The notes under the pieces were generated by a model that saw nothing but the letters and a program-made list of their open reading frames with translations, was not told where the DNA came from and made no database searches. DNA of 64,000 bases from positions 32,867 through 96,866 of the forward strand of contig JAGCFX010000047.1 in the NCBI GenBank assembly GCA_017649925.1. Reading direction: 5' to 3'. Of the stretch, positions 9,243 through 17,158 are shown in pieces; position 1 is the stretch's first letter; each line of letters opens with the position of its first letter. Both the position numbers and the translations under genes were made by a program. This DNA is from Paludibacteraceae bacterium. GTDB lineage: Bacteria > Bacteroidota > Bacteroidia > Bacteroidales > Paludibacteraceae.

Positions 9243-9869
9243 CTATATGCGATTGCGTAATTTGCTTACTTTAAAAGAATAGTTCTGCGCTATACACCTC
9301 CAACAGCGCATCTCCTCCTTCGGCATATTTCTGCCTAAATAAACAGCAGAAATATTGACATCCATAAATGCATCATTTTGATTATCATTAACTTTTTTCA
9401 TAAAACGAATTTCTTCTTCCTTTTCGTATTCTTCTTTTCTACTACGTTTCCTTTTGTGCAATAAAGCAAATTGAACCTGCTCATTCAAACTAAGTCCTTC
9501 AAAAACATTTTTGACACTGACAGGCAATCCGTCAACGTACTTTACTTTGTTAATAGATACAGTCGAATCATTGCAAGTAAACGCAATACACAAACCCATT
9601 CCATCTTGCGCAAATCTACTCCACATATACTGATTATACAATTTGTTTGAGGCGCATCCTATCATATAAGTTTTTTTCTCACGTTTCAATCTTGCCCTAA
9701 AAATATCATCTAAAGGTTTATCTAGAAGAAAATGACCTTCCTTCTTATCATTAATTCCGCTTACTTTCGTGTACGGACACATGTAGATTTTTTGTGTAAT
9801 GAGTGCTTGCCTACAATATTTTCGTTTTTTGTTGGACGAAAGGTTGTAAAATTTATAATATGTCTTCAT
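9243..9869 (-). CDS. DUF2971-like protein
   Basis: A protein of 208 residues that begins MKTYYKFYNL. The centre MWSRFAQDGMGLCIAFTC fits the DUF2971 signature (W-S-x-[YF]-A-x-x-x-x-G-[LF]-C-I-x-F). The acidic KEEEIRFMKK near residue 155 fits the second conserved block (E-x-E-x-R), and GINDKKEG resembles the N-terminal NDPFE site. The function of DUF2971 is not known; members are often found among accessory genes. The gene is clearly richer in A+T than its neighbours and has many AAA and AAT codons, which hints at transfer. It lies between the RNA candidate upstream and the BspA gene 24 nt downstream, and I see no clear promoter of its own. Confidence 0.65.
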   Translation of the reverse strand: MKTYYKFYNLSSNKKRKYCRQALITQKIYMCPYTKVSGINDKKEGHFLLDKPLDDIFRARLKREKKTYMIGCASNKLYNQYMWSRFAQDGMGLCIAFTCNDSTVSINKVKYVDGLPVSVKNVFEGLSLNEQVQFALLHKRKRSRKEEYEKEEEIRFMKKVNDNQNDAFMDVNISAVYLGRNMPKEEMRCWRCIAQNYSFKVSKLRNRI

Positions 9870-9942
9870 TGTATTATGCCCTAAATTCGTGACGGGCGCA
9901 ACTTAAAATGGTTAAGTGTTATTGTTGAACGTATATACACAT

Positions 9943-9989
9943 AAAAAGCGTAGACCTCGTGTTGCTTACTCACAACTTGAGGTCTTCGC
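9943..9989 (-). terminator. intrinsic terminator of the RNA candidate
   Basis: On the minus strand a long hairpin, GCG-A-AGACCTC with GAGGTCT-A-CGC and an inner GTTG/CAAC, is followed by five T (9943-9947). Confidence 0.8.
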
Positions 9990-10229
9990 ATTACCTTAAT
10001 AGTCAAATAAACAACAGGAAACCTACGCCGATATGACAAACTGCTCCGCCGGAAATGGCAAAGCAGGTGTTCTGTCACACCCATAGGCATCTATTGCTCA
10101 CTTTGATTTTGACTATTAATTCTGAAAGTTGCGAAGTTTCAAGTTGTCAAACACAAAGCGTCAATAAACGCTATCAATATGTTCAAACCTACCCATTACG
10201 AAGAGACACATCCCTCCAGCGTAGATTTT
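9943..10229 (-). ncRNA. candidate structured non-coding RNA with own promoter and terminator
   Basis: This 290-nt stretch carries no convincing gene. On the minus strand it has a promoter (10236-10267), then a 12-bp perfect closing stem (9996-10007 with 10108-10119). The stem encloses a large internal loop and a rod made of three stems: 10022-10027/10082-10087, 10032-10038/10073-10079 and 10041-10050/10057-10066, with a 6-nt apical loop at 10051-10056. A separate terminator hairpin follows (9943-9989). Four pairs in the rod are G-U on the minus strand but C/A mismatches on the plus strand, so the RNA should be read leftward. The shape (closing stem, central bubble, apical rod) resembles 6S RNA, but I cannot name it from sequence alone. 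The short open frames across it look like chance. Confidence 0.55.
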
Positions 10230-10235
10230 CGGCTG

Positions 10236-10267
10236 CAAAATTACAAATAATTTTTGATATGTGCAAA
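10236..10267 (-). promoter_or_regulatory. promoter of the RNA candidate
   Basis: On the minus strand TTTG (10264-10267) and TAATTTTG (10236-10243) are 20 nt apart, followed by GCAGCCGA as in the feoB and parE promoters. It lies just past the terminator of the preceding operon, so it starts a new transcript. Confidence 0.75.
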
Positions 10268-10276
10268 TAAAAGTGC

Positions 10277-10303
10277 AAAAAAGCCGCTCAATATGAGCGA
10301 CTT
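10277..10303 (-). terminator. terminator that overlaps the last codons of the 10288-12087 gene
   Basis: On the minus strand AGTCGCTCA / TGAGCGGCT with a 3-nt loop is followed by six T. The TGA stop codon at 10288-10290 begins the right arm, and the left arm encodes Ser-Arg-Ser. The core is the same as in the terminator at 6843-6872. Confidence 0.8.
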
Positions 10304-12087
10304 CCTTGTACATTGTATATTTTTCCGTTGTACATCAGATAGAGTTGTCCGTCACGGATGAACTTTGTAGCCTCTCCCGACCTCCCCTGAAGGGAAGGGG
10401 ATTCAATATCCTCAGGATCAGGATCTGTAGGGTCAGTTGGATCTGTCGGGTCCGGATCTTCTGGATTAGGGTCATCCGGCATCTCTCCGCTATGCGCATT
10501 ACCAACCATCCGAATGGATGCTAAACCGCCGTCGCCGCTGCTCTGCGCAGAAGCGATGGTCAGCATAAAGGGTGCATCCTGCTTCACGGCGAGGGTTACG
10601 CCTGCTTTCACGAACTTGGTCTTGGAGCCGAACTCCACGCCATTGATATAGAAACGGACGTTACGCTCATTATTGCCGCCGGCTTTCAAAATGACGGTAT
10701 CGCATGCCGGTAAAAAGAGTTCCACATGTGTCTTGCCGGCTATCTCGCGGCTGTAGTCATCGTCGGTCTTGGAGAACTTCCATTTCTTGGTGCTGTCCCA
10801 TCCGTAAGCACTCTTTATCCAACTGCCTTCTGAGCCGTCAAACACCATTTCTTTGTCCGTAAAGGCGACCGGCATAACAGCTTTGATTTCCATCGTATAG
10901 GTGTCTGCTGTGCCTTTGAGCGGCGTGACGGTCACGTTGTTATCAGTCTGCAGCCATGTAGCACCTTCGCTCAGCAGGTAACTCTTCACGGTCGGAGCCG
11001 TCTGTCCTGCCAGATACCAACCGCGGATGATTGTCTCGCCTTCGTTGATATAAGCGCTGTAACTATTGGATAAGATGACCTCATGAATCTCTTTCAGCGT
11101 GGAGTCAATCGCCGTCTCTTCCGGGTCAGTAGGATCAGTAGGGTCCGGATCTTCGGGCGTGGACGAACCACCGCCGCGCACGTACTTATAGATAGGTGTA
11201 TCTTTCTTGCTGTCGCTGGTAGTATAGAAGGTGTCCGAATCAGCCCATGCCAACGATTCGCCCTGTTCCTCTTTCTTGTACGCCGCCACCTGCACAGGAC
11301 GCCGTTTGGCGGTCTCGCTGAGGCTTTCCGAACCTTGGCGTTCCCATAGCAACACGTATTTCTGATTCTTGACGGCCATCCATTTGCCGTCCGGCGTGAT
11401 ATCGCCGCCACAGCATAGTTCAAAAGCCGAACCGGTACCCAAATCGCACACTTTGGTCAGCATCTGCAAATTGGTGCCGTAGTCGGTCTTGAAAGGCAGT
11501 TTGAACAATGCGCAAGGATCACCTTCTACTTTATCAACAATGTATAGCATTTGCTCCACATTGTCATACATCAGAGTCTCTGTGTTATGCGCCTTGCCGT
11601 CAGGATAGCCGAAACGGATATAACTCACGTTCATCGTCTGTGTGCCGCTTGCAATAGCAGGCTCTTCGAAGAAATAGATGTAATACTGGTCCTTATACTC
11701 CAATTCGTTGTCGCCGATAGCGCCGAGGAACACGTAGTTCTTGCCGCCGTAGATACCCGTGGCGATATCTTCCCAGTCGTCGCGGTCGGAACTGCCGCTG
11801 TTGATATTCAGCGTCATCGTCAACGTGCCGTCCGGCTTGATAGCGACTAACCGGCGGTTCTCGTCAAGGTTCTCGTCGCCATGAGCCCAGAGATAACCTG
11901 CAGTGGTGCGCGAACAAGCCATTCCACTCGTCTCTTTCATCGTCTTCTTGCCCATCGTACCGCATTCGGTGCGTGTGAACTCGTTGTTTAGTTCCAGGGA
12001 AGTGCCATCGTAATTGATGCCGCTTGCCGACCATACTGTAGAGGCGATCAATAGCCCCAATGCAGCTGTACAAACTCTTTTTTTCAT
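10288..12087 (-). CDS. secreted propeller-like protein with DPTDPT linkers and C-terminal RDGQ tail
   Basis: A protein of 599 residues from ATG 12087, giving a signal peptide MKKRVCTAALGLLIASTVWS; the longer upstream frame runs into msrA. Residues about 25-300 look like a beta-propeller (repeated strands such as LVAIKPDGTLTMTL, GGDITPDGKWMAV, LLWERQG). An acidic proline linker follows (PEDPDPTDPTDPEE), then a domain with an HVELFLPACDTVILKAGG strand that may bind carbohydrate. A second DPTDP linker leads to the tail KFIRDGQLYLMYNGKIY-NVQG-SRSY. The linkers are 9-nt repeats at DNA level. A GC-rich intergenic-type repeat (10370-10401) encodes SPSLQGRSGEA just before the tail. The gene starts 13 nt after msrA and is the last gene of the tdk operon. 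Exported role unknown. Confidence 0.85.
   Translation of the reverse strand: MKKRVCTAALGLLIASTVWSASGINYDGTSLELNNEFTRTECGTMGKKTMKETSGMACSRTTAGYLWAHGDENLDENRRLVAIKPDGTLTMTLNINSGSSDRDDWEDIATGIYGGKNYVFLGAIGDNELEYKDQYYIYFFEEPAIASGTQTMNVSYIRFGYPDGKAHNTETLMYDNVEQMLYIVDKVEGDPCALFKLPFKTDYGTNLQMLTKVCDLGTGSAFELCCGGDITPDGKWMAVKNQKYVLLWERQGSESLSETAKRRPVQVAAYKKEEQGESLAWADSDTFYTTSDSKKDTPIYKYVRGGGSSTPEDPDPTDPTDPEETAIDSTLKEIHEVILSNSYSAYINEGETIIRGWYLAGQTAPTVKSYLLSEGATWLQTDNNVTVTPLKGTADTYTMEIKAVMPVAFTDKEMVFDGSEGSWIKSAYGWDSTKKWKFSKTDDDYSREIAGKTHVELFLPACDTVILKAGGNNERNVRFYINGVEFGSKTKFVKAGVTLAVKQDAPFMLTIASAQSSGDGGLASIRMVGNAHSGEMPDDPNPEDPDPTDPTDPTDPDPEDIESPSLQGRSGEATKFIRDGQLYLMYNGKIYNVQGSRSY
10370..10401 (+). repeat. 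GC-rich repeat inserted in frame
   Basis: A C-rich block with a CCCCT-GAA-GGG core matches, with small changes, the intergenic copy at 63258-63291. Here it is inside the coding region and read through in frame. Confidence 0.7.
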
Positions 12088-12100
12088 GATAGATATATAT

Positions 12101-12610
12101 TTATATTTTTGCTTTTCGTGCGAAGTCAAATAATGCTTTCGGCAAGTGGCAGTAGCCGTCGGGATGTTTGTCCAAATAGTCCTGATGGAACTCATCCGCG
12201 GGATAGAAATTCTGCAAGGGCAGTTTCTCCACCACTAGAGGCTGCGTGTACTTGCTCTGTTCTTCCGCATAGACTTGGGTAATTGTCGACAGGTCTGCCT
12301 CATCCGTATAATAGATGCCTGTGCGGTAGCGAGTGCCCTCATCGTGGCCTTGTTTGTTCAGGCTGAGCGGGTCGATGGCGACAAAGAACATCCGTAGCAA
12401 GAATGCCAGACTTACCTTGTCCGAGTCATACATCACATGCACGGTCTCGGCATAGCCGGTAGTGTCGGTATAAACCTGCTCGTAAGTCGGGTTCTCGGTC
12501 TGCCCGTTAGCAAAACCCACTTCGGTCTCAACGACTCCGACTACCTGTTTGAAGAAATGCTCCGTGCCCCAGAAGCACCCTCCTGCTAAATATATGTGTT
12601 TGAGCATCAT
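12101..12610 (-). CDS. msrA: peptide-methionine (S)-S-oxide reductase MsrA
   Basis: MsrA (169 residues) repairs the S form of methionine sulfoxide in proteins. The active site AGGCFWGTEHFF is at residues about 9-20 with the catalytic cysteine in GCFWG. Other family parts are VVGVVETEVGFANG, PTYEQVYTDTTGYAE and the C-terminal FYPADEFHQDYLDKHPDGYC. No MsrB domain is fused. Two adjacent ATGs (12610 and 12607) are both possible starts. The gene lies near the end of the tdk operon, between a 73-residue ORF and a secreted protein. Its neighbours do not suggest a special partner for the reductase. Confidence 0.96.
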   Translation of the reverse strand: MMLKHIYLAGGCFWGTEHFFKQVVGVVETEVGFANGQTENPTYEQVYTDTTGYAETVHVMYDSDKVSLAFLLRMFFVAIDPLSLNKQGHDEGTRYRTGIYYTDEADLSTITQVYAEEQSKYTQPLVVEKLPLQNFYPADEFHQDYLDKHPDGYCHLPKALFDFARKAKI

Positions 12611-12649
12611 TTTGTCCGCTGGGCTTTCCGCTTTACAACATCGTTTTTT

Positions 12650-12871
12650 TTATACTAATTGATTCAGTTGATCATCTCTAATAATCTTTGGAGCAGACTT
12701 GCCTGCCAATACCAGTATCTTTTTACCGTCGCGGTAGATGTGTAACTGCCGCGAACGAACTACGGCCGTTAATGTCGGATTGGTTTCAATCTGCTCACGG
12801 ATGGCTTGATATTCGCCTTCAAACAACTTTCGCTGCAAGTGGCTGCACATGTTTGTGGTGTCGATTATCAT
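12650..12871 (-). CDS. small conserved-looking protein of unknown function
   Basis: A protein of 73 residues beginning MIIDTTNMCSHLQRKLF. The ATG sits 1 nt after the stop of the hydrolase gene, so it is clearly in the same operon. It is probably cytosolic: an amphipathic N-terminal helix, then a beta-hairpin RQLHIYRDGKKILVLAG and a polar end. There is no signal peptide, membrane segment or metal site. I do not recognise the family. Codon use agrees with its neighbours, which supports a real gene. Confidence 0.55.
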   Translation of the reverse strand: MIIDTTNMCSHLQRKLFEGEYQAIREQIETNPTLTAVVRSRQLHIYRDGKKILVLAGKSAPKIIRDDQLNQLV

Positions 12872-12872
12872 A

Positions 12873-13616
12873 TTATTTAACTCCTGAAATATCAGTTATT
12901 CGTTTGGCTACCTCGTCGGGATGGTCGACAAGCAGTTGCCCATGATTCATACCATCAAAGATCTGCACTTGTGCATTTGGGTACAAAGTCAGCAAATGTT
13001 TAGCCTGCGGTTTGGCGACAAAGGCTTCTTTGGTACCATACCAGAAATGAATATCTTTCCCCGATATACTCTTTAACTTGTTGGTATAGACGGATTTATA
13101 GCCGTCTAATACGGCTTGTTTGCCGCCATATGGCCAAGTCTTTCGGCATTCGTCTAATAGTACATCGAAATAGTGCGAGTGGAAGATGAACTTCCAAAAT
13201 CCCGTCCAATGGTAGCACGTCCATACATTAGCGGCTTGGTAGTAGCGTAGCGGATTGACAAGCCAATTCGGCAATGGTAATAACGGCGCTGCATCCAAGA
13301 TCGCATGGTCGATCACTATCTCATTTCGCTCCAATATACGCGAGAGAATCTTTCCGCCGAGCGACAATCCATACGCACAATCGAGACGGCCGTTGTAGTT
13401 GACTTTGATACACTCAATCACTTGTGCCGCTTGGTCGTCTACAGACGTGAAACGAGTATGTTTGCCCAATGTAAAACCGTCCACTTCGGCGGCAATGATA
13501 CGGAACTTGTCTTCCATCAACCGGATAAGCGGAAGGAAGATCTCATATGACACTCCCAAGCCGGGAATGAGTAATAATGTCGGGGCTTTTTCGTTGCCAA
13601 AAATCTGGAAGTTCAT
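12873..13616 (-). CDS. alpha/beta hydrolase
   Basis: A protein of 247 residues with the alpha/beta hydrolase fold: LLLIPGLGVSYEIF gives the oxyanion region, and GLSLGG (about residues 93-98) the nucleophile elbow with its serine. An acidic residue near DIHFWYGTKE and the histidine in GMNHGQLL complete the triad. No signal peptide is present. The protein could be an esterase or a lipase-like hydrolase; the sequence gives no substrate. It is 10 nt downstream of the macro-like gene and 1 nt upstream of the 73-residue ORF in the tdk operon. Confidence 0.85.
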   Translation of the reverse strand: MNFQIFGNEKAPTLLLIPGLGVSYEIFLPLIRLMEDKFRIIAAEVDGFTLGKHTRFTSVDDQAAQVIECIKVNYNGRLDCAYGLSLGGKILSRILERNEIVIDHAILDAAPLLPLPNWLVNPLRYYQAANVWTCYHWTGFWKFIFHSHYFDVLLDECRKTWPYGGKQAVLDGYKSVYTNKLKSISGKDIHFWYGTKEAFVAKPQAKHLLTLYPNAQVQIFDGMNHGQLLVDHPDEVAKRITDISGVK

Positions 13617-13626
13617 ATCACGTTTT

Positions 13627-14016
13627 TTATTCTTTGTTCAACTCTCTCCAGCCATTAGGTAGCGAAACGTTTTCCATCTCGCAGGCGGCTTTGAACAAGG
13701 GTGCTATCGCTTCGTTGGTAAAGCCTGCTATACCACAACCGATACGGGTGACACGGAAGAGCAGTTCGGGATGTTGTCTCGCGTACTCAATAAACTCATC
13801 CACATACGGACGGATGGTATCAACGCCGCCTTGCATGGTCGGGATGGCATAGCATTGTCCGGTTCTCCCGACACCAACTCCCATTTCTGCGCCAAACAGC
13901 ATGTGCGCCATGCGCGCTGCACCTCCGCCATGCATTCCGGCAAGGTTGCTACCAAACACGAAAATCTCATTCGGTTTGAGACTCGTGATATATTCCGGTG
14001 TGACTCGTAGTGTCAT
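13627..14016 (-). CDS. macro-domain-like protein (FGSNLAG family)
   Basis: A protein of 129 residues. The start has the motif IFVFGSNLAGMHGGGAAR, followed by GVGVGRTGQCYAIPT and the C-terminal VTRIGCGIAGF. This glycine-rich pattern is that of the small bacterial and phage proteins related to macro domains (the A1S_2505-like family), where the first loop resembles an ADP-ribose-binding loop. Binding of ADP-ribose or another nucleotide is inferred. The ATG overlaps the stop of the alcohol dehydrogenase gene (ATGA), so the two are translationally coupled, which suggests a link to NAD(P) chemistry. Confidence 0.75.
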   Translation of the reverse strand: MTLRVTPEYITSLKPNEIFVFGSNLAGMHGGGAARMAHMLFGAEMGVGVGRTGQCYAIPTMQGGVDTIRPYVDEFIEYARQHPELLFRVTRIGCGIAGFTNEAIAPLFKAACEMENVSLPNGWRELNKE

Positions 14017-15161
14017 AAACTTTCTTTGAGTATCTCTTTGATATCTTCAGGTTTGAGATCGAGATAACCGGCAGGGAAGATCTCCGTTGTAGAAACGATA
14101 TCATCAATCATCTCGGGTGTCGCACCGATTTCTGTAATGGTGAGCGGAAGACCAATCTCCATCATCCATTTCTTGAGAGCCTCAAGTCCTTCTTCGGCCG
14201 TCTGTACGCCCCATACATTGCGGGCGAAACGCTCGAACTTAGCTCTACCTTTCTTCATCGCACGGCGGTAATACGCCATCGAACAAGCTGCCAAGCAATA
14301 ACCATGCGGCGCATGAGTCCAAGCACCTAACGAATGACCAATCATATGCACCATCCAGTCTTCCGACTTGCCGCATTTGATAAGGGTGTTCAACGCCCAG
14401 GTAGCGGTCCACATGATGTTACTCCGCGCCTCGTAATTCTGCGGGTCTTTAACTGCTGCCCGCGAAGCGACGATGAGACCGCGCATCAGTCCCTCGGAGA
14501 TATAATCGCTCGTGTTATCATCGAAATCGGAGAAGTATTGCTCAAAAATATGATTCATAATATCATAGATACCGGCTTTCATCTGTTCGAGCGGCACGGT
14601 CATCGTATAACGCGGATTTAGTATCGAAAACTTAGGCATTAGACGACTATCGAACACATGCCCAGTTTTGAAATTACTTGCCGCATCTGTTATCACACAT
14701 CCGCCGTTCATCTCAGAGCCTGTGCCTGCCATCGTTAGAATGCAACCTACGGGCAGAATGCGTTGCTCTGCGCTCGGTTGATGACCTTCGAGCCAGAACT
14801 CTTTCCAGTAGTCGCCATCAAAGAAGACGGAAGCCGCTACTCCTTTGGAGTAATCGCAGACACTACCGCCTCCGAGAGCCAGAATCCAATCCACCTTATT
14901 GTCTCGCGCGAAACGCACACCTTCGTGAAGTTTCTCAAGCGTCGGGTTGGACATTACGCCCGGGTTCTCGATGATAGTCTTTCCGCCTTCACGCAGGATG
15001 GTGACGACTGCGTCGTAGATGCCGTTGCGTTTGACGCTACCGCTACCGTAGTTGAGTAACACGCGCTCACCGAAGTTCTTTAACTCATCTTTGAGGTAGT
15101 TCAAAGACTCTTCTCCGAAATACAATTTCGTCGGGTTGTAATACTTAAAATTGCCTTGCAT
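14013..15161 (-). CDS. iron-containing alcohol dehydrogenase
   Basis: A protein of 382 residues of the group III iron-dependent alcohol dehydrogenases, closest in look to butanol dehydrogenase/YqhD types that reduce aldehydes with NADPH or NADH. Signs are the N-terminal YYNPTKLYFGEES, the nucleotide loop ALGGGSVCDYSKG (about 94-106), TMAGTGSEMNGG, and the metal-ligand stretch MVHMIGHSLGAWTHAPHGY with three histidines. It is cytosolic. The gene overlaps the macro-like gene by 4 nt and follows the SDR gene by 7 nt. The substrate is not clear. Confidence 0.92.
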   Translation of the reverse strand: MQGNFKYYNPTKLYFGEESLNYLKDELKNFGERVLLNYGSGSVKRNGIYDAVVTILREGGKTIIENPGVMSNPTLEKLHEGVRFARDNKVDWILALGGGSVCDYSKGVAASVFFDGDYWKEFWLEGHQPSAEQRILPVGCILTMAGTGSEMNGGCVITDAASNFKTGHVFDSRLMPKFSILNPRYTMTVPLEQMKAGIYDIMNHIFEQYFSDFDDNTSDYISEGLMRGLIVASRAAVKDPQNYEARSNIMWTATWALNTLIKCGKSEDWMVHMIGHSLGAWTHAPHGYCLAACSMAYYRRAMKKGRAKFERFARNVWGVQTAEEGLEALKKWMMEIGLPLTITEIGATPEMIDDIVSTTEIFPAGYLDLKPEDIKEILKESL

Positions 15162-15168
15162 AGTTATT

Positions 15169-16203
15169 TTACTGTTTCAATATTCCTTCCTCTTGCATCC
15201 ATCGGATATGGTCTGCGATTGTCTCTTTGTACGGACGGGTGTGGTAACCGAGTTCTTTTTGCGCCTTTGTAGCGTCAAAGCAGTTATTGCGCGCTACGTT
15301 GATAAGGTAAAAAGTGGTCAGTATCGGCTTTCTGCCTGTCAGTTTGGCGAGACGCTCCATGATCTTGACTCCTATCATCACCACGGGAAGCGGGAAGAAG
15401 ATCCGTATCTTTCTGCCACCTGCAGCACCGAGCGCCATGTTGCTGAACTGTTTGAAGGAAACAGGTTTGTTCGCCAGTATATAACATTCTCCGTCACGCC
15501 CTTTCTCCGCCGCGCTAATCAGACTCGCCGCCAGATCGCGCACGTCGCACAGGTTGAAGTCGCACTCCAGTCCCATGCGCAACTCTCCCCGTACTATCCG
15601 CGCAAGGGTCTGTGTTATCTCGCCACGCGCATAGTCGCCGGGACCCATGATGGCACTTGGATGCACAATGCTGGCATGCAGCCCTTGCTCGCGACAGGCA
15701 TCCAAAACGGCTTGGCTCGCCAACGCTTTGCTCTGCGAATAGCAACCCGGCACCAACGATGCGTCGAAATGGTCAATCTCTTTGATGGCCGTTCCGCGAG
15801 GCTGGTCCGGAATAGCACCCGTACTGGAACAATAGACCATACGCTTGATACCCGGAGAGGTCAAACATAACTCGATGATGTTTCGCGTACCGCCTACGTT
15901 GACATCCATCACTTTTTGACTCCAGTCGGGATTACTGGTTACGATGCTCGCTATATGCAATACGTACGCCTCTGCACCTTTCGGCAAGCGAAAAAACGGC
16001 TCCAGACTCGCTTTCTGCGTCAGGTCGCCTTCATAGATCTCTACTTCAACCGGCAGATATTTCCGTGCAGGGTCATTGGTAAGAATGAACGCACGCACTT
16101 TCGCGCCCTGCCGGACAAGTTGTTTGGTCACCGTCAGCCCCAGGTATCCCGCAGCGCCTGTGACTAAGTAATATGTTTCCTTTTTCAGTTCGACACGTTC
16201 CAT
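15169..16203 (-). CDS. NAD(P)-dependent epimerase/dehydratase (extended SDR)
   Basis: A protein of 344 residues with an extended short-chain dehydrogenase fold. The Rossmann motif is VTGAAGYLG (about residues 14-22), the acidic DLTQ follows, and the catalytic pair is in YSQSKA with the upstream serine in YCSSTGA. SAIMGPGDY marks the substrate side, as in dihydroflavonol-reductase-like and sugar epimerase proteins. A hydrophobic stretch near residue 270 (IFFPLPVVMIGVKIM) may touch the membrane. Likely a reductase or dehydratase of unknown substrate. It lies between the nucleoside kinase (3 nt) and the alcohol dehydrogenase (7 nt). Confidence 0.88.
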   Translation of the reverse strand: MERVELKKETYYLVTGAAGYLGLTVTKQLVRQGAKVRAFILTNDPARKYLPVEVEIYEGDLTQKASLEPFFRLPKGAEAYVLHIASIVTSNPDWSQKVMDVNVGGTRNIIELCLTSPGIKRMVYCSSTGAIPDQPRGTAIKEIDHFDASLVPGCYSQSKALASQAVLDACREQGLHASIVHPSAIMGPGDYARGEITQTLARIVRGELRMGLECDFNLCDVRDLAASLISAAEKGRDGECYILANKPVSFKQFSNMALGAAGGRKIRIFFPLPVVMIGVKIMERLAKLTGRKPILTTFYLINVARNNCFDATKAQKELGYHTRPYKETIADHIRWMQEEGILKQ

Positions 16204-16206
16204 TTG

Positions 16207-17154
16207 TCATCCTACATTGAACTGGCTGCCGCCGATGAACTCGCGCAAGATGGAGGTACGCGGGATATACGAAGCTTCGAGTCCTTCAAAGAAATTGAGG
16301 TAATACAGTAGCCGTTCTGCCACTTTGTATTCCTTTGCGGTAACGGGCACGGTCTGCAAAGCCGTCTCAACCTTATAACGCATGGCAGGTAACTCATAGT
16401 TCATGGAAGTGTCGAACTCAGCATCCGCTTCAATACGGAAGGGCTCAATCCATTTCACTTCGCCTTCCACTACCGACGGCCAAGAGGCTATCGTCTGTTG
16501 GGGACTTTTTCCTCGCGTGCGCAAATCCCGACTCATGCGGCGCAGCAGACGATGCACATACGTTGGCACCCATCGTTCGCCATCCAGAGATACACCACTC
16601 ATCGGCGCGGTATAAATCTTATATTTGCAATTCTGGTCGATATGCTCGGTTAGAAGAGGGTTGAGTGCATGAATGCCTTCCAGCACCATGATGGTGTCAT
16701 CTTCCAAACGCAAGGTATCACCCAGATATTCGCGCCGCTCTTCGGCGAAGTTAAAGGTGGGCAATGCAATCTCTTTGCCCGCGATCAGTGCTTTCAGGTC
16801 CTCCTCCAGTTGCGCCAGATCAATCGCTTCAACCGACTCGTAGTCTTTCTTTCCATCCGCATCAAGAGGAGTGAACTCGCCATTCACATACCAGTTATCC
16901 AACGACAATGCCACGGGCTGTTTGCCTTGTGCCAACAACTCCAGACACAGGCGATGGCTCGTGCTCGTTTTTCCACTCGAACTCGGTCCGGCAATCAGCA
17001 CTACCCGTACTTCCGATCGGGAACAGATATCCTTAGCAATACGCGTCAACTGGTCCGTATGGTATTGCTCTCCTTCCTCTACCAGTTGTTTGGCATGACC
17101 GGACTCGATCATCTCATTGATATACGCCACGCGGCGTTTTGATTCTTCTATCAT
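16207..17154 (-). CDS. uridine kinase-like nucleoside kinase
   Basis: A protein of 315 residues; I chose ATG 17154, 4 nt after priA. The P-loop is LIAGPSSSGKTSTSHRL (Walker A GPSSSGKT), followed by SLDNWYVN, the substrate strand LPTFNFAEE, and LEGIHALNP as the Walker B-like region. This fits the phosphoribulokinase/uridine kinase family, which phosphorylates uridine or a related nucleoside. It lacks the long TGS/ThrRS-like N-terminal half seen in many Bacteroidales homologues of about 550 residues. Its position between priA and tdk fits nucleoside salvage. Confidence 0.85.
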   Translation of the reverse strand: MIEESKRRVAYINEMIESGHAKQLVEEGEQYHTDQLTRIAKDICSRSEVRVVLIAGPSSSGKTSTSHRLCLELLAQGKQPVALSLDNWYVNGEFTPLDADGKKDYESVEAIDLAQLEEDLKALIAGKEIALPTFNFAEERREYLGDTLRLEDDTIMVLEGIHALNPLLTEHIDQNCKYKIYTAPMSGVSLDGERWVPTYVHRLLRRMSRDLRTRGKSPQQTIASWPSVVEGEVKWIEPFRIEADAEFDTSMNYELPAMRYKVETALQTVPVTAKEYKVAERLLYYLNFFEGLEASYIPRTSILREFIGGSQFNVG

Positions 17155-17158
17155 AGTT

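Noticed and set aside
9943-10229. tmRNA, RNase P RNA or SRP RNA as identity of the RNA candidate
   Set aside because: No tag reading frame or tRNA-like ends, none of the conserved RNase P core bases, and no SRP GGAA tetraloop with its flanking A and G.
9881-10270. Short open frames of 69 and 71 codons in the RNA candidate region
   Set aside because: They overlap each other on opposite strands, cross the hairpins and have no likeness to proteins; the secondary structure explains the sequence better.
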